A stretch of DNA of 64,000 nt from Spodoptera frugiperda (taxonomy: Eukaryota > Arthropoda > Insecta > Lepidoptera > Noctuidae): NCBI RefSeq assembly GCF_023101765.2, contig NC_064216.1, forward strand, positions 11,535,545 through 11,599,544, given 5' to 3'. How positions within the stretch are numbered: position 1 is the stretch's first letter; the number at the start of each line of letters is the position of its first letter. This document shows positions 10,945 to 22,239 of the stretch, piece by piece. A program made the position numbers and the translations under genes. The notes below the pieces were generated by a model. That model had not been told where the DNA came from and did no database searches. It worked only from the letters and a program-made list of their open reading frames with translations.

Positions 10945-11082
10945 GTATATGGCAATAGGCTCACCTACTCCATGAAACATATTACACAAATAGTGAAAAC
11001 TGCATGTACATTGGAAAGCGGCATTACGTGCCGTGACGTGCACCTCTGTCTACCCCATCGGCGATAAAAGGCTTGACTTTGC
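10945..11082 (+). mobile_element. SINE family B, 3' part
   Basis: Carries 'tatatggcaataggctcacc', 'acacaaatagtgaaaac', 'gcggcattacgtgccg' and the end 'ggcgataaaaggcttgac'. Head missing; 5'-truncated. Confidence 0.75.
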
Positions 11083-11734
11083 ATATAACTACATGATACG
11101 AAGTCACCTCAACTAGTTATTTGACAACAAATGTTTTACTAACTGCACTTATCAGTATATCAGTTACGTGAGTTCTCCTGTAGATAAAGATAGTTCTAGA
11201 ATGTCATAGAAATGCGCACTATGAGATTGTATTGCAGAATTTTCCTCTGTTACTGAAGCCAAGATAAATATGAACTGAATAATATCAAGATAACGGGATA
11301 TTTAGGACAACTGCATGCGATCGATTGGAGCAACAAGTGAAACTGTTTGGGTGTGCGGCAATGACATATTTTCTATTTTTCGATTTTGGTCTAATGATTT
11401 TTTGAATATGAAATCTGCTGTTACTCGTATTGTTTGTTATCTACTAGGCTTATGAACTAAGACTGTTGGGAAAACGGTGAAGCTACATCATAAGATGTAT
11501 TAATTGAGTTGCATCTTATTATTTTATCTAAAAATATTATTTTCTCTCACCAATTCGCCATCGTCGCCATTCTATTTTTGAATGGGACAAGCCCTCCACA
11601 ACCAACCAAAACTGCCGTTGCTTCTGTTAGCCAGGACCGTGGCGACGAAGAGGCAGGACGAGACCCTCGTAAAATATGCAGGATCACCTCTTCGATCGTC
11701 TCATAACACATTACAGCTGCACACAGCCCAATCC
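11083..11734. other. Unassigned noncoding
   Basis: Contains at 11560-11700 a fragment 'tgaatgggacaagccctcca' that has a weak partner near 18008, perhaps another old repeat. No gene. Confidence 0.35.
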
Positions 11735-11820
11735 CTGTCTCACGACAGTTTTCTGTGAGACCGTGGTATCACTCCGATCGAACCAGTATATCCTTGCCGA
11801 AGCATAGATCTCCCACGTGT
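11735..11820 (+). mobile_element. Family C SINE 3' extension only
   Basis: 'gttttctgtgagaccgtggt', 'atcactccgatcgaacca', 'ttgccgaagcatagatctcc' match the extension at 55918-55995. The SINE body is absent, so this is a truncated or diverged copy. Confidence 0.6.
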
Positions 11821-12214
11821 AGTTGACTAAACTATACTTTCATTTCTTCAAATATAATATCGTCAGTTTGCAAGCATCCTAAAAACAATTGCAAGCAGAT
11901 TTTATCTAAAGATAATAATGAGCTATAATACAGAGAATATGAGCGATGCACTGCATTGTGTCTCAGATAACTTCCTGACTTAGAACGACGTGATGAGAAC
12001 AAACTCCACACTGTTGGTACAGTAATTAAGTCATTACTCAGTAATCTGTGGCAAATATTGTTTTGTAGGTAATCACGTATGTAGACTAGAAATGGTTTGT
12101 TTTATAGTTGACTTTATTTTGATACTAGCTGGTGTAGCGGTTAAAGAAAATGAGACGTGAAATACAGACAAAGAAAGATTTAACATAGTTAACATGTACT
12201 TTAAGATTAATCTT
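11821..12214. other. Unassigned AT-rich noncoding
   Basis: Nothing recognised. Confidence 0.35.
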
Positions 12215-12630
12215 ATCTTCTGCATCATTATCACATTCATATCAGCCACAAGACGTCAAATGATCAAGGTCGGTCCCGTCTCATTATGTACGAGGGTGTG
12301 AGAAACGAAATTCTTGCACAGCCCCTAATCTCATGGCGGTCTGCCTTACCAAGCCTCAACCTCAAGATTCACACAGGAGTGAGGTTTCGATCTCTTCCGT
12401 GCTACGTCTGGTAAGCGCGTGTGGGCACAACACGCTCCGTCTCAGGTCCTGTCAACATTGTCTTGGCGTCTACATGTAGCGTTTTCAACTGTTGGATTGG
12501 AAGCGATCTACATCCAGCGATTCCTTGCGACCTTTATTGTGTCATCTGTCGTCCATCTTTTAATTTCTGTTCAGTCTCCATCTCACCAAGTTTCGAACAG
12601 TACCAACATTTTCTAGGAAAAAAATACATG
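12215..12630 (-). pseudogene. RTE-like LINE 3' end, decayed
   Basis: The minus strand, read near 12570-12500, encodes a peptide like RW-TDD-IKVA-NRWM-(stop)-IASN, the C-terminal end that I know from lepidopteran RTE-type retrotransposon ORFs (consensus around 'DDxxKVAGxRWMQxASNR'). The Gln after RWM is a TAG stop. The rest toward 12215 follows the expected 3' end ending in the 'cagccacaagacgtcaaatg' and 'tcattatcacattcat' blocks that also begin the remnant at 28258. Only the extreme 3' end remains: no reverse transcriptase or endonuclease motif. The plus-strand frames of 65 and 73 codons here are shadows. Not functional; strongly diverged. Confidence 0.6.
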
Positions 12631-13124
12631 AAATCTCCATAATAGTGACCGTACTTCGAGAGGCTTTACGGTCTGACCTTCGCATAATCGCTGTATTTAC
12701 TTAACTAACAACAAAATTAACATTTTCTGTCCGTTTATAATAATGATATTTCTTCATAATAATGACCTGTCGTCGTAATATCCTATCTGAGTAGAAAACT
12801 TGGTGAAAGTTACCGTTTCTGTATTCACCCTCGAGGAAATACGCCTTTTGCTTACAATTTTAGCGAATGGACTAGAATTAACTTAGATTAGAAACGGTCG
12901 TATGGTTAATTTTCTACTTTGTGGTAATTATTGATATACCTTTTGAATATTTGAAGACAGATTTGACTGTCTGTTTACATAGAAATAGGTGTAAAAACTG
13001 TTGAACTTGTATGGAAAAAACATATATTTTGCAAGCAAGCAAAGTCTGTTCTTTTAATACAATAGGGTGACCATTACGTTATAACATGTTATAGGGTTCA
13101 TATTATTCAAAGAGCCATCAGACC
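12631..13124. other. Unassigned AT-rich noncoding
   Basis: Nothing recognised. 'taataatgatatttcttcat' and 'aataatgacc' repeats near 12740-12770 are minor. Confidence 0.35.
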
Positions 13125-13345
13125 ACCACAGATGGGGTATCAGTAGGACTGATGCCTGATCCAAAGCTGCGGACTACCTAATTTCACCGGGGCTATGGCT
13201 CGAAAAGCAGGTTTAGGAACGGGGCGGTTTTAACTCAGTAAGAGCCTGACACTCTTACTGAGTTAAAACCGCCCGATATGACTTCTCCCGCCTCACCCAA
13301 GGCGGGAGAAGTCATAGGAATTTTTAATTTTCAACCCTTAAAAAA
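13125..13345 (+). repeat. Family D repeat with internal inverted duplication
   Basis: A family D copy ('gctgcggactacctaa', 'ggctcgaaaagcaggttta', 'cgcctcacccaaggcgggag') in which the segment 13222-13244 is followed after a 7-nt spacer by its own perfect reverse complement (13252-13274). Other D copies lack the second arm. A 5' extension 'gtaggactgatgcctgatcc' is shared with the copy at 15595. Confidence 0.8.
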
Positions 13346-13530
13346 AGGGTTCATATTTGGTAAACATGATGTTTCCCTGTAAATGCATGTTTATTCTCAA
13401 TACAAGTTAATGTATAACGGGTCTTCGTTCAAAACATGTTTGTTTCAGTTTGTGGGACGTATTTTGCTGAAATTCAGCTGTAAATAGCGAGTTGTGTATG
13501 TGAAAGTTGTTATTGTGTTGTGAGTTGCAC

Positions 13531-13985
13531 TATAACACTTTTAGCAGGTTTTACCCGACTAAAGGTAGACAGTATTTTGTTTTTTATCGCGTCTGTAGGT
13601 ATGTGTTTGATTTCTATTCAGTCCTTAACACGTTGAACGCCGTGATGGTCACCGGTAACTAACGTTAGCGGAGGATTTGCTTTCAACAGTTTTCTTGGCA
13701 GTCAAAGACTTAAGTCGATTGTAGTGCCATCTACTGGCTCTTTTGTTTCTTTTTTGTGTTAAACTTTAACACTTTTAGCAGGTTTTATTTATTTATTTAA
13801 CGGTGAATCAACAGCTACATTATACAAAATTAATAGTAAGATAACGTTGAGCCACTTACTTATTTTACCCGACTTAAGGTGTTTTGGTTTTTATCGTGTC
13901 TGTGTGTATGTTTGTGTGATTTCTATTTAGCCCTTAAGTCGATTGTAGTGCCATCTACTGGCTCTTTTGTATCTTTTATCACTAA
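13531..13985 (+). repeat. Diverged tandem duplication (about 225-bp units)
   Basis: Units 13531-13755 and about 13763-13985 share 'aacacttttagcaggtttt', 'acccgact', 'tttttatcg', 'gtctgt', 'gatttctat' and 'gtcgattgtagtgccatcta'. Unit 1 carries an 81-bp TTAA-flanked insert; unit 2 carries a different insert (about 13790-13866) apparently between two copies of tttta. Confidence 0.75.
13629..13709 (+). mobile_element. TTAA-flanked short MITE (copy 2)
   Basis: 81-bp unit between TTAA at 13625-13628 and 13710-13713. Begins 'cacgttgaacgccgtgatgg', centre 'tcaccggtaac', ends 'ttggcagtcaaagac'. The second unit of the surrounding tandem duplication has 'cccttaagtcgattg' with a single TTAA and no insert, i.e. 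the pre-integration site. Confidence 0.85.
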
Positions 13986-14221
13986 GAGCTGATGTAAACT
14001 CAAAAAACTCTCATAAATTACTTCCAAGAAAAAAACAATGACGTATAAAATAAATCCCCACTACTTACTTAAACGATATTTAACTTACAACCTTGTCAAA
14101 AAATATAAAGAAAAAGAAAAATTCTCCTTCAATGAGTCACACAATCAACTATGTTGGTATATATGTTTGTGTGGCCTACAAGCCTAAGCCTACTGGTTCC
14201 GTGTACAGTATTTGTTTATGA

Positions 14222-14300
14222 GATTTGTGTTTGTAAACGCACCCACGAAATCCGTAGCACAATAGAAATCCTAATCCGTGAATACTTTTACTTTTCCAAA
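14222..14300 (+). mobile_element. SINE family A fragment
   Basis: Tail segment only: 'gtttgtaaacgcacccacga' and 'gaaatcctaatccgtga'. Head and body missing. Confidence 0.55.
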
Positions 14301-14392
14301 AAGGTCTTTGGACATTTTTATTGATTGTAAGTTATAAACCTTATAGTAAGTTGTAAGCCGTGGGTGAAAGCAGAATAGAATACTTACTACAT

Positions 14393-14541
14393 TTTTAACC
14401 GACTTCAAAAAAAGGAAGTTCTCTGTATGTATGTTTGTGCGTGATGATCCTGATCATCCGTGATCATGGCACTTGCAACAGTGCCAAAATATCGGAAACT
14501 CATAGAAACATACAACATGGTAAATATCCCGTTTCAAGTTC
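14393..14541 (-). repeat. Family E repeat behind 'ttttaaccgactt' head
   Basis: On the minus strand 14541-14445 reads 'gaacttgaaacgggatattt', 'accatg', 'ctatgagtttccgatatttt', 'ggcactgttgcaagtgccat', 'gatcacgga', matching 24610-24703 and 40975-41062. At 14393 the 'ttttaaccgacttcaaaaaa' block abuts it. Confidence 0.65.
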
Positions 14542-14545
14542 TAAT

Positions 14546-15057
14546 ACTAGTGTTAGTGACCATGTCAGTTTAAAAACTTATAAAATAAAAACACGCAACT
14601 TCTATAAATAGCTGCAAAGTTTTTTTTTTACTGCTTTAATGCTCATCAAAAAGTCCCCTTAAATACCAACCAAAAACGTACCCATCTTAAAAAAAAGAAA
14701 GTATTTCAATAAGTTGTCAATACAACCAATTTGGGTGGCACAAAACGGGAAGACAATCTCGTACCTTGTGTCGCACCTGTCCCGAGCAGCTGTTACTCAC
14801 TGCAAATATGTAACAATGGCCTTTTTTGTACAGCCTGTATACGCTTGACCACTTTTTGTACACCCTGTATACGCCTGACAACTTTTTTCGCTTTACAGAC
14901 TTATTATGTCATGTTCTTAAATTGTATTGTCAACATAATTGAGTTTAATTAAAGTGGTTAGTGGTATGCTTGCTTCCTGGTTAGTCCGATTAATTTAATG
15001 GTGTCGATAGGTATCGATTTTGTTGTGTATCAATGTCCTAATTAACTGCCGTACTCA
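14546..15057. other. Unassigned noncoding
   Basis: Contains a short direct repeat, 'cagcctgtatacgcttgac' / 'caccctgtatacgcctgac', near 14833-14880. The 73-codon frame over it is not convincing. Confidence 0.35.
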
Positions 15058-15143
15058 GAGATATTTAGTGATTACTTGAACTATCGCTTTTTAACGATTT
15101 TGTTTTGAAAATAATTGCTAAGGACTGGTTTAAGTAACCATTA
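15058..15143 (+). repeat. Two-copy dispersed repeat (partner at 43328)
   Basis: About 85 bp including 'tttagtgattacttgaacta', 'aacgattttgtt' and 'aaggactggtttaagtaacc' aligns with 43328-43418. Class unknown. Confidence 0.55.
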
Positions 15144-15174
15144 GTTAGCCAGTTACCGGTTAGTATGAACGACA

Positions 15175-15292
15175 AAGTTATATTTGAAGAAACGGGGTGC
15201 TTATTAGTCAGTAAGAGTTAGAGAGAGACACTCCCTATCGCCTCGCCCATGGCGAGAGAAGTAATTGGATGATTATACCCCCTTTAAAAAAA
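15175..15292 (+). repeat. Family D repeat, 5'-truncated
   Basis: 'acggggtgcttattagtcag', 'taagag', 'acactccctatcgcctcgcc', 'ggcgagagaagtaattggat' then an A-run. Confidence 0.75.
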
Positions 15293-15594
15293 TGTAATGC
15301 ATTGTTTGGCGGTCCATTTTCTAATTGAGTCGCTTGCGTAATATCAATGCCCTAATTATTTAAAATATCAACACAAACATTGAGATCACTAAAATTTATT
15401 CAAGTGTTTGTCAAATCAACGGAATTGGGCCACTAGCCACTAGTTGACCAAAGTGCAGTGAAATTAAACACATGTCAATGAAATGAAGATGTATGGCGAC
15501 ATCGTGAAACATATTTCTAATGAACAAGACCAAAATTGGTACGGTCTATGAAATTCTTTCATCATCAACAGTCCAAAATCCACAACGCTACACA

Positions 15595-15718
15595 GATCAG
15601 GCCCAGTAGGTCTGATGCCGAATCTGGAGCTGCCGTGTACCAAGCGGATTTACCGCGGCTACGGCTCGAAAAGCAGGAGTAGGAACGGGGTTGTTTTAGT
15701 CAGTAACAGTCTGACAAA
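15595..15718 (+). repeat. Family D repeat, 3'-truncated
   Basis: 'caggcccagtaggtctgatg', 'gagctgccgtgtaccaagcg', 'ggctcgaaaagcaggagtag', ends at 'cagtaacagtctgaca'. Only about 300 bp from the previous copy. Confidence 0.75.
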
Positions 15719-15917
15719 CAAAAAATCCTACAAGGCTCTAACCATCGGTTTTAGATAAACATTTCATTACCTACGCCTAACTAGGCGATAGGTTGCATAA
15801 CTTTGAGATCACAGTTAAAAAGGACCAGGATTGAAAGCGTGTAGTTTCTTTCATAAGAACAAGCGAGGTGTTGTACACATGGGCAATCTACTGCGTACCT
15901 ACTTCATAATTTTTTTT

Positions 15918-16042
15918 TTTGATGGTGGTAAATCATCCAATGTTATCTCCCACCTAAGGTGACGCGAGAGGCAGTGGCAGGCTCTTACTGACCAGAAACC
16001 ACCCTGTTCCTTCTCCTGCTATTCGCGCTGGAGCCTTTATAT
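15918..16042 (-). repeat. Family D repeat
   Basis: Reverse copy: 'gtaaatcatccaatgttatc', 'tcccacctaaggtgacgcga', 'ggctcttactgaccagaaac', 'ctcctgctattcgcgctgga'. Confidence 0.7.
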
Positions 16043-16374
16043 TTATAAGCCCCTAGGTATTCCACAACTACTTCATAACCTTAAAACACCAGCAAGAACA
16101 CACTTCCTTTCCTCTAAAACTCACAATTTTCCCTCTTAATTCCTAAACAAACTGAGTTAACTCGCATTCTAACGTAGTTACGAAGAGATTAGTTCTATCA
16201 TGAAGTTATTTAAATTGACTGGACATAGACATAAAACGGACAATAGAATTCGCCATCAGTTTACCTAACTCGGTAACAAGTTTACAACTCCCTGAAGGCG
16301 GGTAAGGGTGCTTTTATACTGTGTTCCAGCGATTTTACAATTTCTGTTTACTCGATTATTTCGTCAATAACTGT
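16043..16374. other. Unassigned noncoding
   Basis: A 'gggtgctttt' block at 16307 recalls the fold-back MITE end at 8167, but the following bases differ. Nothing else. Confidence 0.3.
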
Positions 16375-16470
16375 ACCCTTAATACGAGTTTGCTTTACGT
16401 TTAAAGTAATTGAGTGCGCGTTCGGCGCTCTCTTTGGCTGGCTCTAATAAACCAACCAATTAGAGGTACT
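16375..16470. mobile_element. Half of 'CCAAT' fold-back MITE
   Basis: Left arm and centre of the family complete at 31393-31530: 'cccttaatacgagtttgctt', 'tacgtttaaagtaattgag', 'cgcgttcggcgctct', 'aaaccaaccaatta'. Right arm missing. Confidence 0.7.
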
Positions 16471-19400
16471 GTATTGTCGAGTGCTGTTTGTATTTTATAA
16501 ATTTTGATCTTCTTAATCAGTGTAATGCAGTAGTTTTTAATCTGCCCCTCTCTCTCTCTGTTTTCTTCTTTATTCTATGTCTCGTTTGTCTTTCAACGGA
16601 TTAGATAATGTCTATTACAATTTACAGTGCATAACTTCTCTTATTATTTTTAAAAAAATCTCAATATTTTTGATAATTGTTCTTGAAATTGGACTTGGTC
16701 ATCTACACTACATTATTCTTAGCTGCTACCCGCGCCGCTCACGTCTGTGCCCTCACCTTTAACGCTATGGTAATGGAATAACTAAGTTGTGTCGTCCCCC
16801 TCGAGGCTTAGTCGTGAAGATACCGTCACGAACAGATTAGCAAGCTTAAAACAGCAGACTTTCAACAATTTGTTGTAAACATTCTTGTGATGATTAAGTG
16901 GTACTGACAGTTTCCAAAAGGGCAGTTCAGTTACATATGAAATGGTAAAAAAACTGTCAGAAATGGTCATGTACAAATGTTGTCGTGTTTAATTGGACTT
17001 GATGGGATGTCAGTATACAGCTATTTTTGTGATACAAAAAATGTACAGTGGAGGACAGATCCGCGTAATCATTTTAAAATTTTACTTGAACCCAGCAAAA
17101 ATATGAAGGCATACGCCATAAATGTCTCCTCATTAATAAGGAAAGCGATAACGTCGCTTGCTAAAGACGATTCGTCTAATCCCGGTGCAAACATTGTGGT
17201 GGTTAGGCGCATGTGACCACCACAGTACATATCCAATTGTGTATCCTTTTCATTTCTTCTTCTTATGGTGTGACTATATTCCTAAAAGTTGACTGCCAGC
17301 CCTTTTAAATTCAGGAAAAGTTGTTCAACAGAGTTGATAAGTAGGAAAAATCTAATAATAATAACACTTTTCCGACTCTGTACTCGAAACCGAAACTACG
17401 TATTCGTTTAAAATCTATATTTTCTGTCTACACGACAAATGAACCAAAATTAACTAGCATATTTTCACATATTATGATATTTTTAGTACACTTATCTAAA
17501 CTGACCTCCCATTACATATCCCGAACCATGCAACACGAGGCCAACTTACACTAGTTTTCCATAGCATGATGAGTCTCATTAACAAATATTATGACGGCCA
17601 AACAGTTGACATTCTGACCCACAAAACGGTCAGACAGACCAAGGTCACACAACTAGTTTTGCGTGTAACATATACATATAGTTTAAAAATAAATAAATAT
17701 ACCATATAGAATGTTTAGTCTGTGTTTTTGTTTGTATATGATGATGTTCATTTATCATTCGTTTTCGACAGGGCAAATAAACTGTAGGGTTCATAAAACT
17801 CAATTGAAAGATAATATTATTATTATGCAAATAGAGAGTCCATTGTCCATTATTAAGGATTTTTGCAAAGAGACATTGGATGGATTTGGTAGAACGTAGC
17901 ATAGGTACTAATGTAGAAGGATTTTGTCATGCTTACTTGAACTATCTCTTTCTCCGTTACTCATTTTCACCTTCTCTCTCTCCCGTCCTCATCCTAAACT
18001 TTTTTTTTTATTGGAACAAGCCTGACAAAACCTTCCAAAACCGCCATCCTTAGAGTCGTTGCTTAGAGTCGGAACAATGTGTCTTCTCTTTCCACTTTTC
18101 TATCATCTCTATCGGACGTCATAATATCACAATCTTGTTTATCTTACTCATTTTCACTCTGAACATCAAAATTGTACCATTATGACCCTACTTTCTTTCC
18201 TAGCTTTGTAAAGTTCTATTGTAATGCAGTAGATACACACCTAACCCCAAGATCCAGGAATCACTCAACATTAAACTACCTATCAATGACAATCCAGAAA
18301 CATCACACACACCGGTCAAAACGACCACTTAACACTCCAATCACTACCTATGTATATCTCCAACGCATCACACGTGCCATACAAAGTAACCAGCTTTATT
18401 TCAACACCGCATGTCAACCAACCCATTATGTACCATAGTACCATTACAGTTTCTAAGTATTCAGGACTATTTACATAGCCTGAAAGATTATGTGTCGAGT
18501 GATGATGTCAACTGCTCTTGAAGGAAACTTAGTAAACTGTTAACGTGGTGTAAATACTTTAAATAGAGAGGGAGGGTGGTCCAATTCTGTGTTTGAGTTT
18601 GATCTAAATCGATTCAGGCGTTTCGAAGTTGTTGTAACACAAATGTATCAGTAAACAATTTTGTATGTATACGGTACTACTTTAAACTCGTATGCTCGTA
18701 TCTTCATATACTGATATTGTTTTTGACTCATACTCTTTCTGATTTTGTAGGACAGTAGGTGAAAGAACAATAGCGACACCTGTATTTTGATTCATTAATC
18801 ACTGACGCAATTGAGTCTACTTGAAACCGGTAGTCGTGGTCGAATTTATATGGAGGCTTTTATATTGTCTCCTACGTCACTCACATTCATCAATTCCATT
18901 TGTCTTCTTAGACTGTCTACATGATCATTATAATAGTTTCTTTTCTCAGTAGTGTGGCGCCACTTTCGAATTACATCTACCGACTAACAAAATGTTAATA
19001 ATAAATACAAAGAACCATTTTATTACCTTTCTAAAGTTATTCTTTGACTAAGTTTACTTAGCGGTCGCCACTTAATTATAAATAAATCAAAGTTGTCGAC
19101 AGGCGAGGCGGGGCTGCGCGCGCGCAGCATGCTTCGACATCGTCTGTCAACCAGCGCATTATAGCCTCACCATTATAGTCGCTGTAATAGAAACCATGTT
19201 CTGTCATGTTGTTTAAATATTTATAAGCTATATGTGGACGTTTTGTATTGTATCTTCTATTTTTATTTCAAAACGATCATTTGAAAAGGCTTTAAAAACA
19301 CTGACAGGTAGAGTAACTACTAGCATAAGACTTATTATTTTCAAGTTAAACTGAATTTTCAGCTAAAGCTCTAATTACATTAACAAAGTTTTGAAAATGG

Positions 19401-19551
19401 ATTCAAAAAAGAATAGATTTATTCACAATTATTGTAAAAATACATCTTCAGATTCTTATCTGTCTTTACACGGTTGTACAAGGTTTCATCAAAATGTATT
19501 TAGCATTTTTGAAGATTATACTCATGATTTATGGCGAACAAATCTTATCTA
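16471..19551. other. 3-kb unassigned noncoding
   Basis: Small frames (79 codons at 16977-17216; 88 codons at 18172-18438) have no recognised motif. A G-poor, ACC-rich strand lies at 18225-18440, a ctctct run at 16547-16558, and a CpG-rich patch at 19098-19135 with an alternating gcgcgcgcgc tract. No repeat with copies in the window found. Confidence 0.35.
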
Positions 19552-19695
19552 GAGCTGGGGACTACCTACTGTGTATACCCCCGGTTCGAAAAGCAGGAGT
19601 AGCAACTGGCAGTTTTTAGTCAGCAAGAGTCTGACACTCCCTCTTGCCTCGCCTAAGGCGGGAGAAGTGGGTGAATGATTTCCACCCTTAAAAAA
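19552..19695 (+). repeat. Family D repeat
   Basis: 'gctggggactacctactgtg', 'ggttcgaaaagcaggagtag', 'ttttagtcagcaagagtctg', 'cctcgcctaaggcgggagaa', then 'acccttaaaaaaatt'. Confidence 0.8.
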
Positions 19696-19905
19696 ATTAC
19701 AGCTAAACATACTTTCTGTACATAATATGATGTTAAGTTGTATGACACCGGGAAACATATAATCCTCTACGTATTTCCATTATTATAACATTCCTACACG
19801 TATAATCTACGAGCCGTACTCGCCACTACCGCCGTCCATCATACATATTAATTAATTAATATTCATTATTGAATCCATGTCTGTTCGTTCATAAAAATGT
19901 TAACT

Positions 19906-19946
19906 ACAAAACTAATGTATTCTTTGTTTTGTTACAGGTATGTTAA
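19906..19946 (+). promoter_or_regulatory. Candidate recursive splice site (or short exon start)
   Basis: A CTAAT branch-like block (about 19911), a pyrimidine-rich tract 'ttctttgttttgttacag' ending at 19937, and immediately a donor gtatgt at 19938. Acceptor and donor back to back with no exon between them is the layout of ratcheting points in long insect introns. Alternatively, phase +1 after the acceptor stays open for 28 codons with a hydrophobic composition. Not decidable by eye. Confidence 0.35.
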
Positions 19947-20261
19947 CTGGATTTATTATGGTGTTTTTTTCTTGGTAACGTATTCTAGTTATCCATATAT
20001 TTGGGTACGTAATGAGAAAGAATGAAAGTCATGAGACAAAGCGAGTGCTGAAAATTAATATGGATGGATATAAGGAAAGAACTAGCGAAACGATTAATAG
20101 ATTGTTTGAGGAGTGACATTAAAAAGTCAGTTGTTTGTGACTAAAGTGATTATAGTTGCACACTGTCTTTTTACCTATTATGTAGAATATTGAACAAACA
20201 GATTAGTTAGTTAGAATTCTACATCTGGTATCTATAAGCACGATTATTAAATATGTACCTC
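19947..20261. other. Unassigned noncoding
   Basis: Apart from the possible short exon just described, nothing recognised. Confidence 0.35.
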
Positions 20262-20398
20262 TCTGGATCGCCCCCTATTACATGAGACTTATAACACAAA
20301 TGGTGAAAAGTGGGCGTACATTGTATAGCGGCATTACGTGCCGTAATGTGCACCTCTGCCTACCTTTCAGGAATAAAAAGGCGTGACGTTTTGTACCT
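20262..20398 (+). mobile_element. SINE family B, 3' part
   Basis: 'ccccctattacatgagactt', 'acacaaatggtgaaaagtgg', 'gcggcattacgtgccgtaat', 'ggaataaaaaggcgtgacgt'. Truncated at the 5' side. Confidence 0.8.
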
Positions 20399-21511
20399 CT
20401 TGGGTACAGCTTCTAAGTTCCTAGATCCTGATACTGGTACCTAACGTTCTCAATTTTTTACACGAGTATGTATCACAAACACACAATCTTAAGGTTGGAA
20501 ATCTTTACAACTACATATTTGAATCACACATCAAGTCATATAATGATACAAATGCGGCTTGTCACGTATGACATGAAAACTTCATTCATTGCCGACCCAC
20601 TACCTACCTACTAATTCCTCAACTTTTACTCGAAACATGGGACTTGTCGTAAATCTCCGCGTGTGGTCGCCCATAGCTCATAAATGTTTTACGATACAGT
20701 ATATTTTAAGATGCGTAATAATATACTGCTTGGTAACATGAAATAAGAAATAAGTTTGGTTTATTTGCTTGTAAACCGAAATTATATTTGTATGTATTTG
20801 ATTTATGTATTCATTATTGCATTTCTATTTGTACGAAGATGTAGCTTGGTTTCATAAATGAATACTTAATGCGGATGTTTGTGGTTGCAAATAAGAGATG
20901 GCGCTTTTCTCAATTAGTATTAATGTCGTTAGTTTTGATGTGTGTCATTATTGGATGCATAGTTTATTTGCATAAAAGTATCTTAATGAGATTTCGTATA
21001 CAAATTATACATCCAATAAAGTTATGTAAGTAAAGCAACATATGTAACTAATACAAACATACTTAAGTACATAGGCATTTAAAATCGCATTAGTAAAAAA
21101 AAATATATCACTACGGTGTCAAAGTAATAACCCATGTTTTGCAAGTTGGTTAAAATTCCATGTCGACATCAATTTGCATCAATCAACATCTGTCGATTTT
21201 AACATAATCAGGTTTTATGCAAACGATACCTTATTTCCTTTAGGTTAAAGTTTATTTTCCTGTGCGGCGTCTGCTATATAATCTGATGTAGGCACGGAGT
21301 ATGTATGAGTGATTGAGAGGCTTATGTTCAAGGGTTCCGTAGTATTAAAGACTTTATTTGGTTTAATAATTAGCAGTTTGTGTCGTGATGGCTTATTTAG
21401 TATGTTTAGCATGATTATGGTGTTTTTATGGGTTTTACGGGGAACTTATATTCTTGGATTTAGAAGAATCACACAACAAAATTAAATATGTATCATTAAA
21501 CATTTTATAAA
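20399..21511. other. Unassigned AT-rich noncoding
   Basis: No coding frame or recognised repeat. Confidence 0.35.
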
Positions 21512-21690
21512 TTACTAGCTTCTACCAGTAGCTACGCCCGCGTTTCCGAAGAATAAAATCATTCCAGACCATAATCTACCTCTGTTCCAAATTTCATCCC
21601 GATCCCTTCAGCCGTTTTGACGTGAAGGAGTAACAAACATACAGACTCACAAACTGTCGCTTTTATAATATGTATTAATAAGATATACCA
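21512..21690. repeat. Family G dispersed repeat
   Basis: 'actagcttctaccagtagct', 'acgcccgcg', 'ccagaccataatctacctct', 'gttccaaatttcatcccgat', 'cccttcagccgttttgacgt', 'ttataatatgtattaataag'. Around ten related copies in the window in both orientations. A very common lepidopteran repeat whose class I cannot settle. Confidence 0.75.
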
Positions 21691-22239
21691 AACGAAACTA
21701 AATTGCGTCGAAACATTGTTTTATTGTATGAAAATGTTTATTTACATTGTTAGAAAACGTTAAAGTATCATACATCTACATTTACTATACGTCAATTAAA
21801 ATAATTACATTTTAAACACAAGCAACATAGCAAAGTACCTCAACATAAGAAACATCTCAGCTCCATTGAACATCCGTGCTAAAGTCAATTTGTTTCTTAA
21901 TACAATATAAATTAAGTTTCAATTCCGTTTAAAAAAATATCATTGTTACCATCCACTTCATTTCAAGGACTCTGCAAAAGTTACAATAGTTCTATACAAT
22001 TTCAAAACAAAAGGTAACAAGTAAAAACATGTCACGCTTGACCAGTTATTTTGTGTTATTTTTTGTCAAAAAAAAAAGAAAAACTTGACATAGAATTGTT
22101 TATTTAATTACGTCGTTATTTGTATCTTGTGATCATTATAGTCTTAGATTTTTCCTTAGAACCGCTGAAAACCTAGCTCTTTCTGTGCATTTTAGTAGCT
22201 TGAATTGTTTGAAATTAACTTTGACGATTTTTAAAACTG
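21691..22239. other. Unassigned AT-rich noncoding
   Basis: Nothing recognised. Confidence 0.35.

Noticed and set aside
16977..17216. 79-codon frame with fairly protein-like composition
   Set aside because: No recognised family, no splice sites that clearly frame it, and no supporting neighbour; possible but unsupported.
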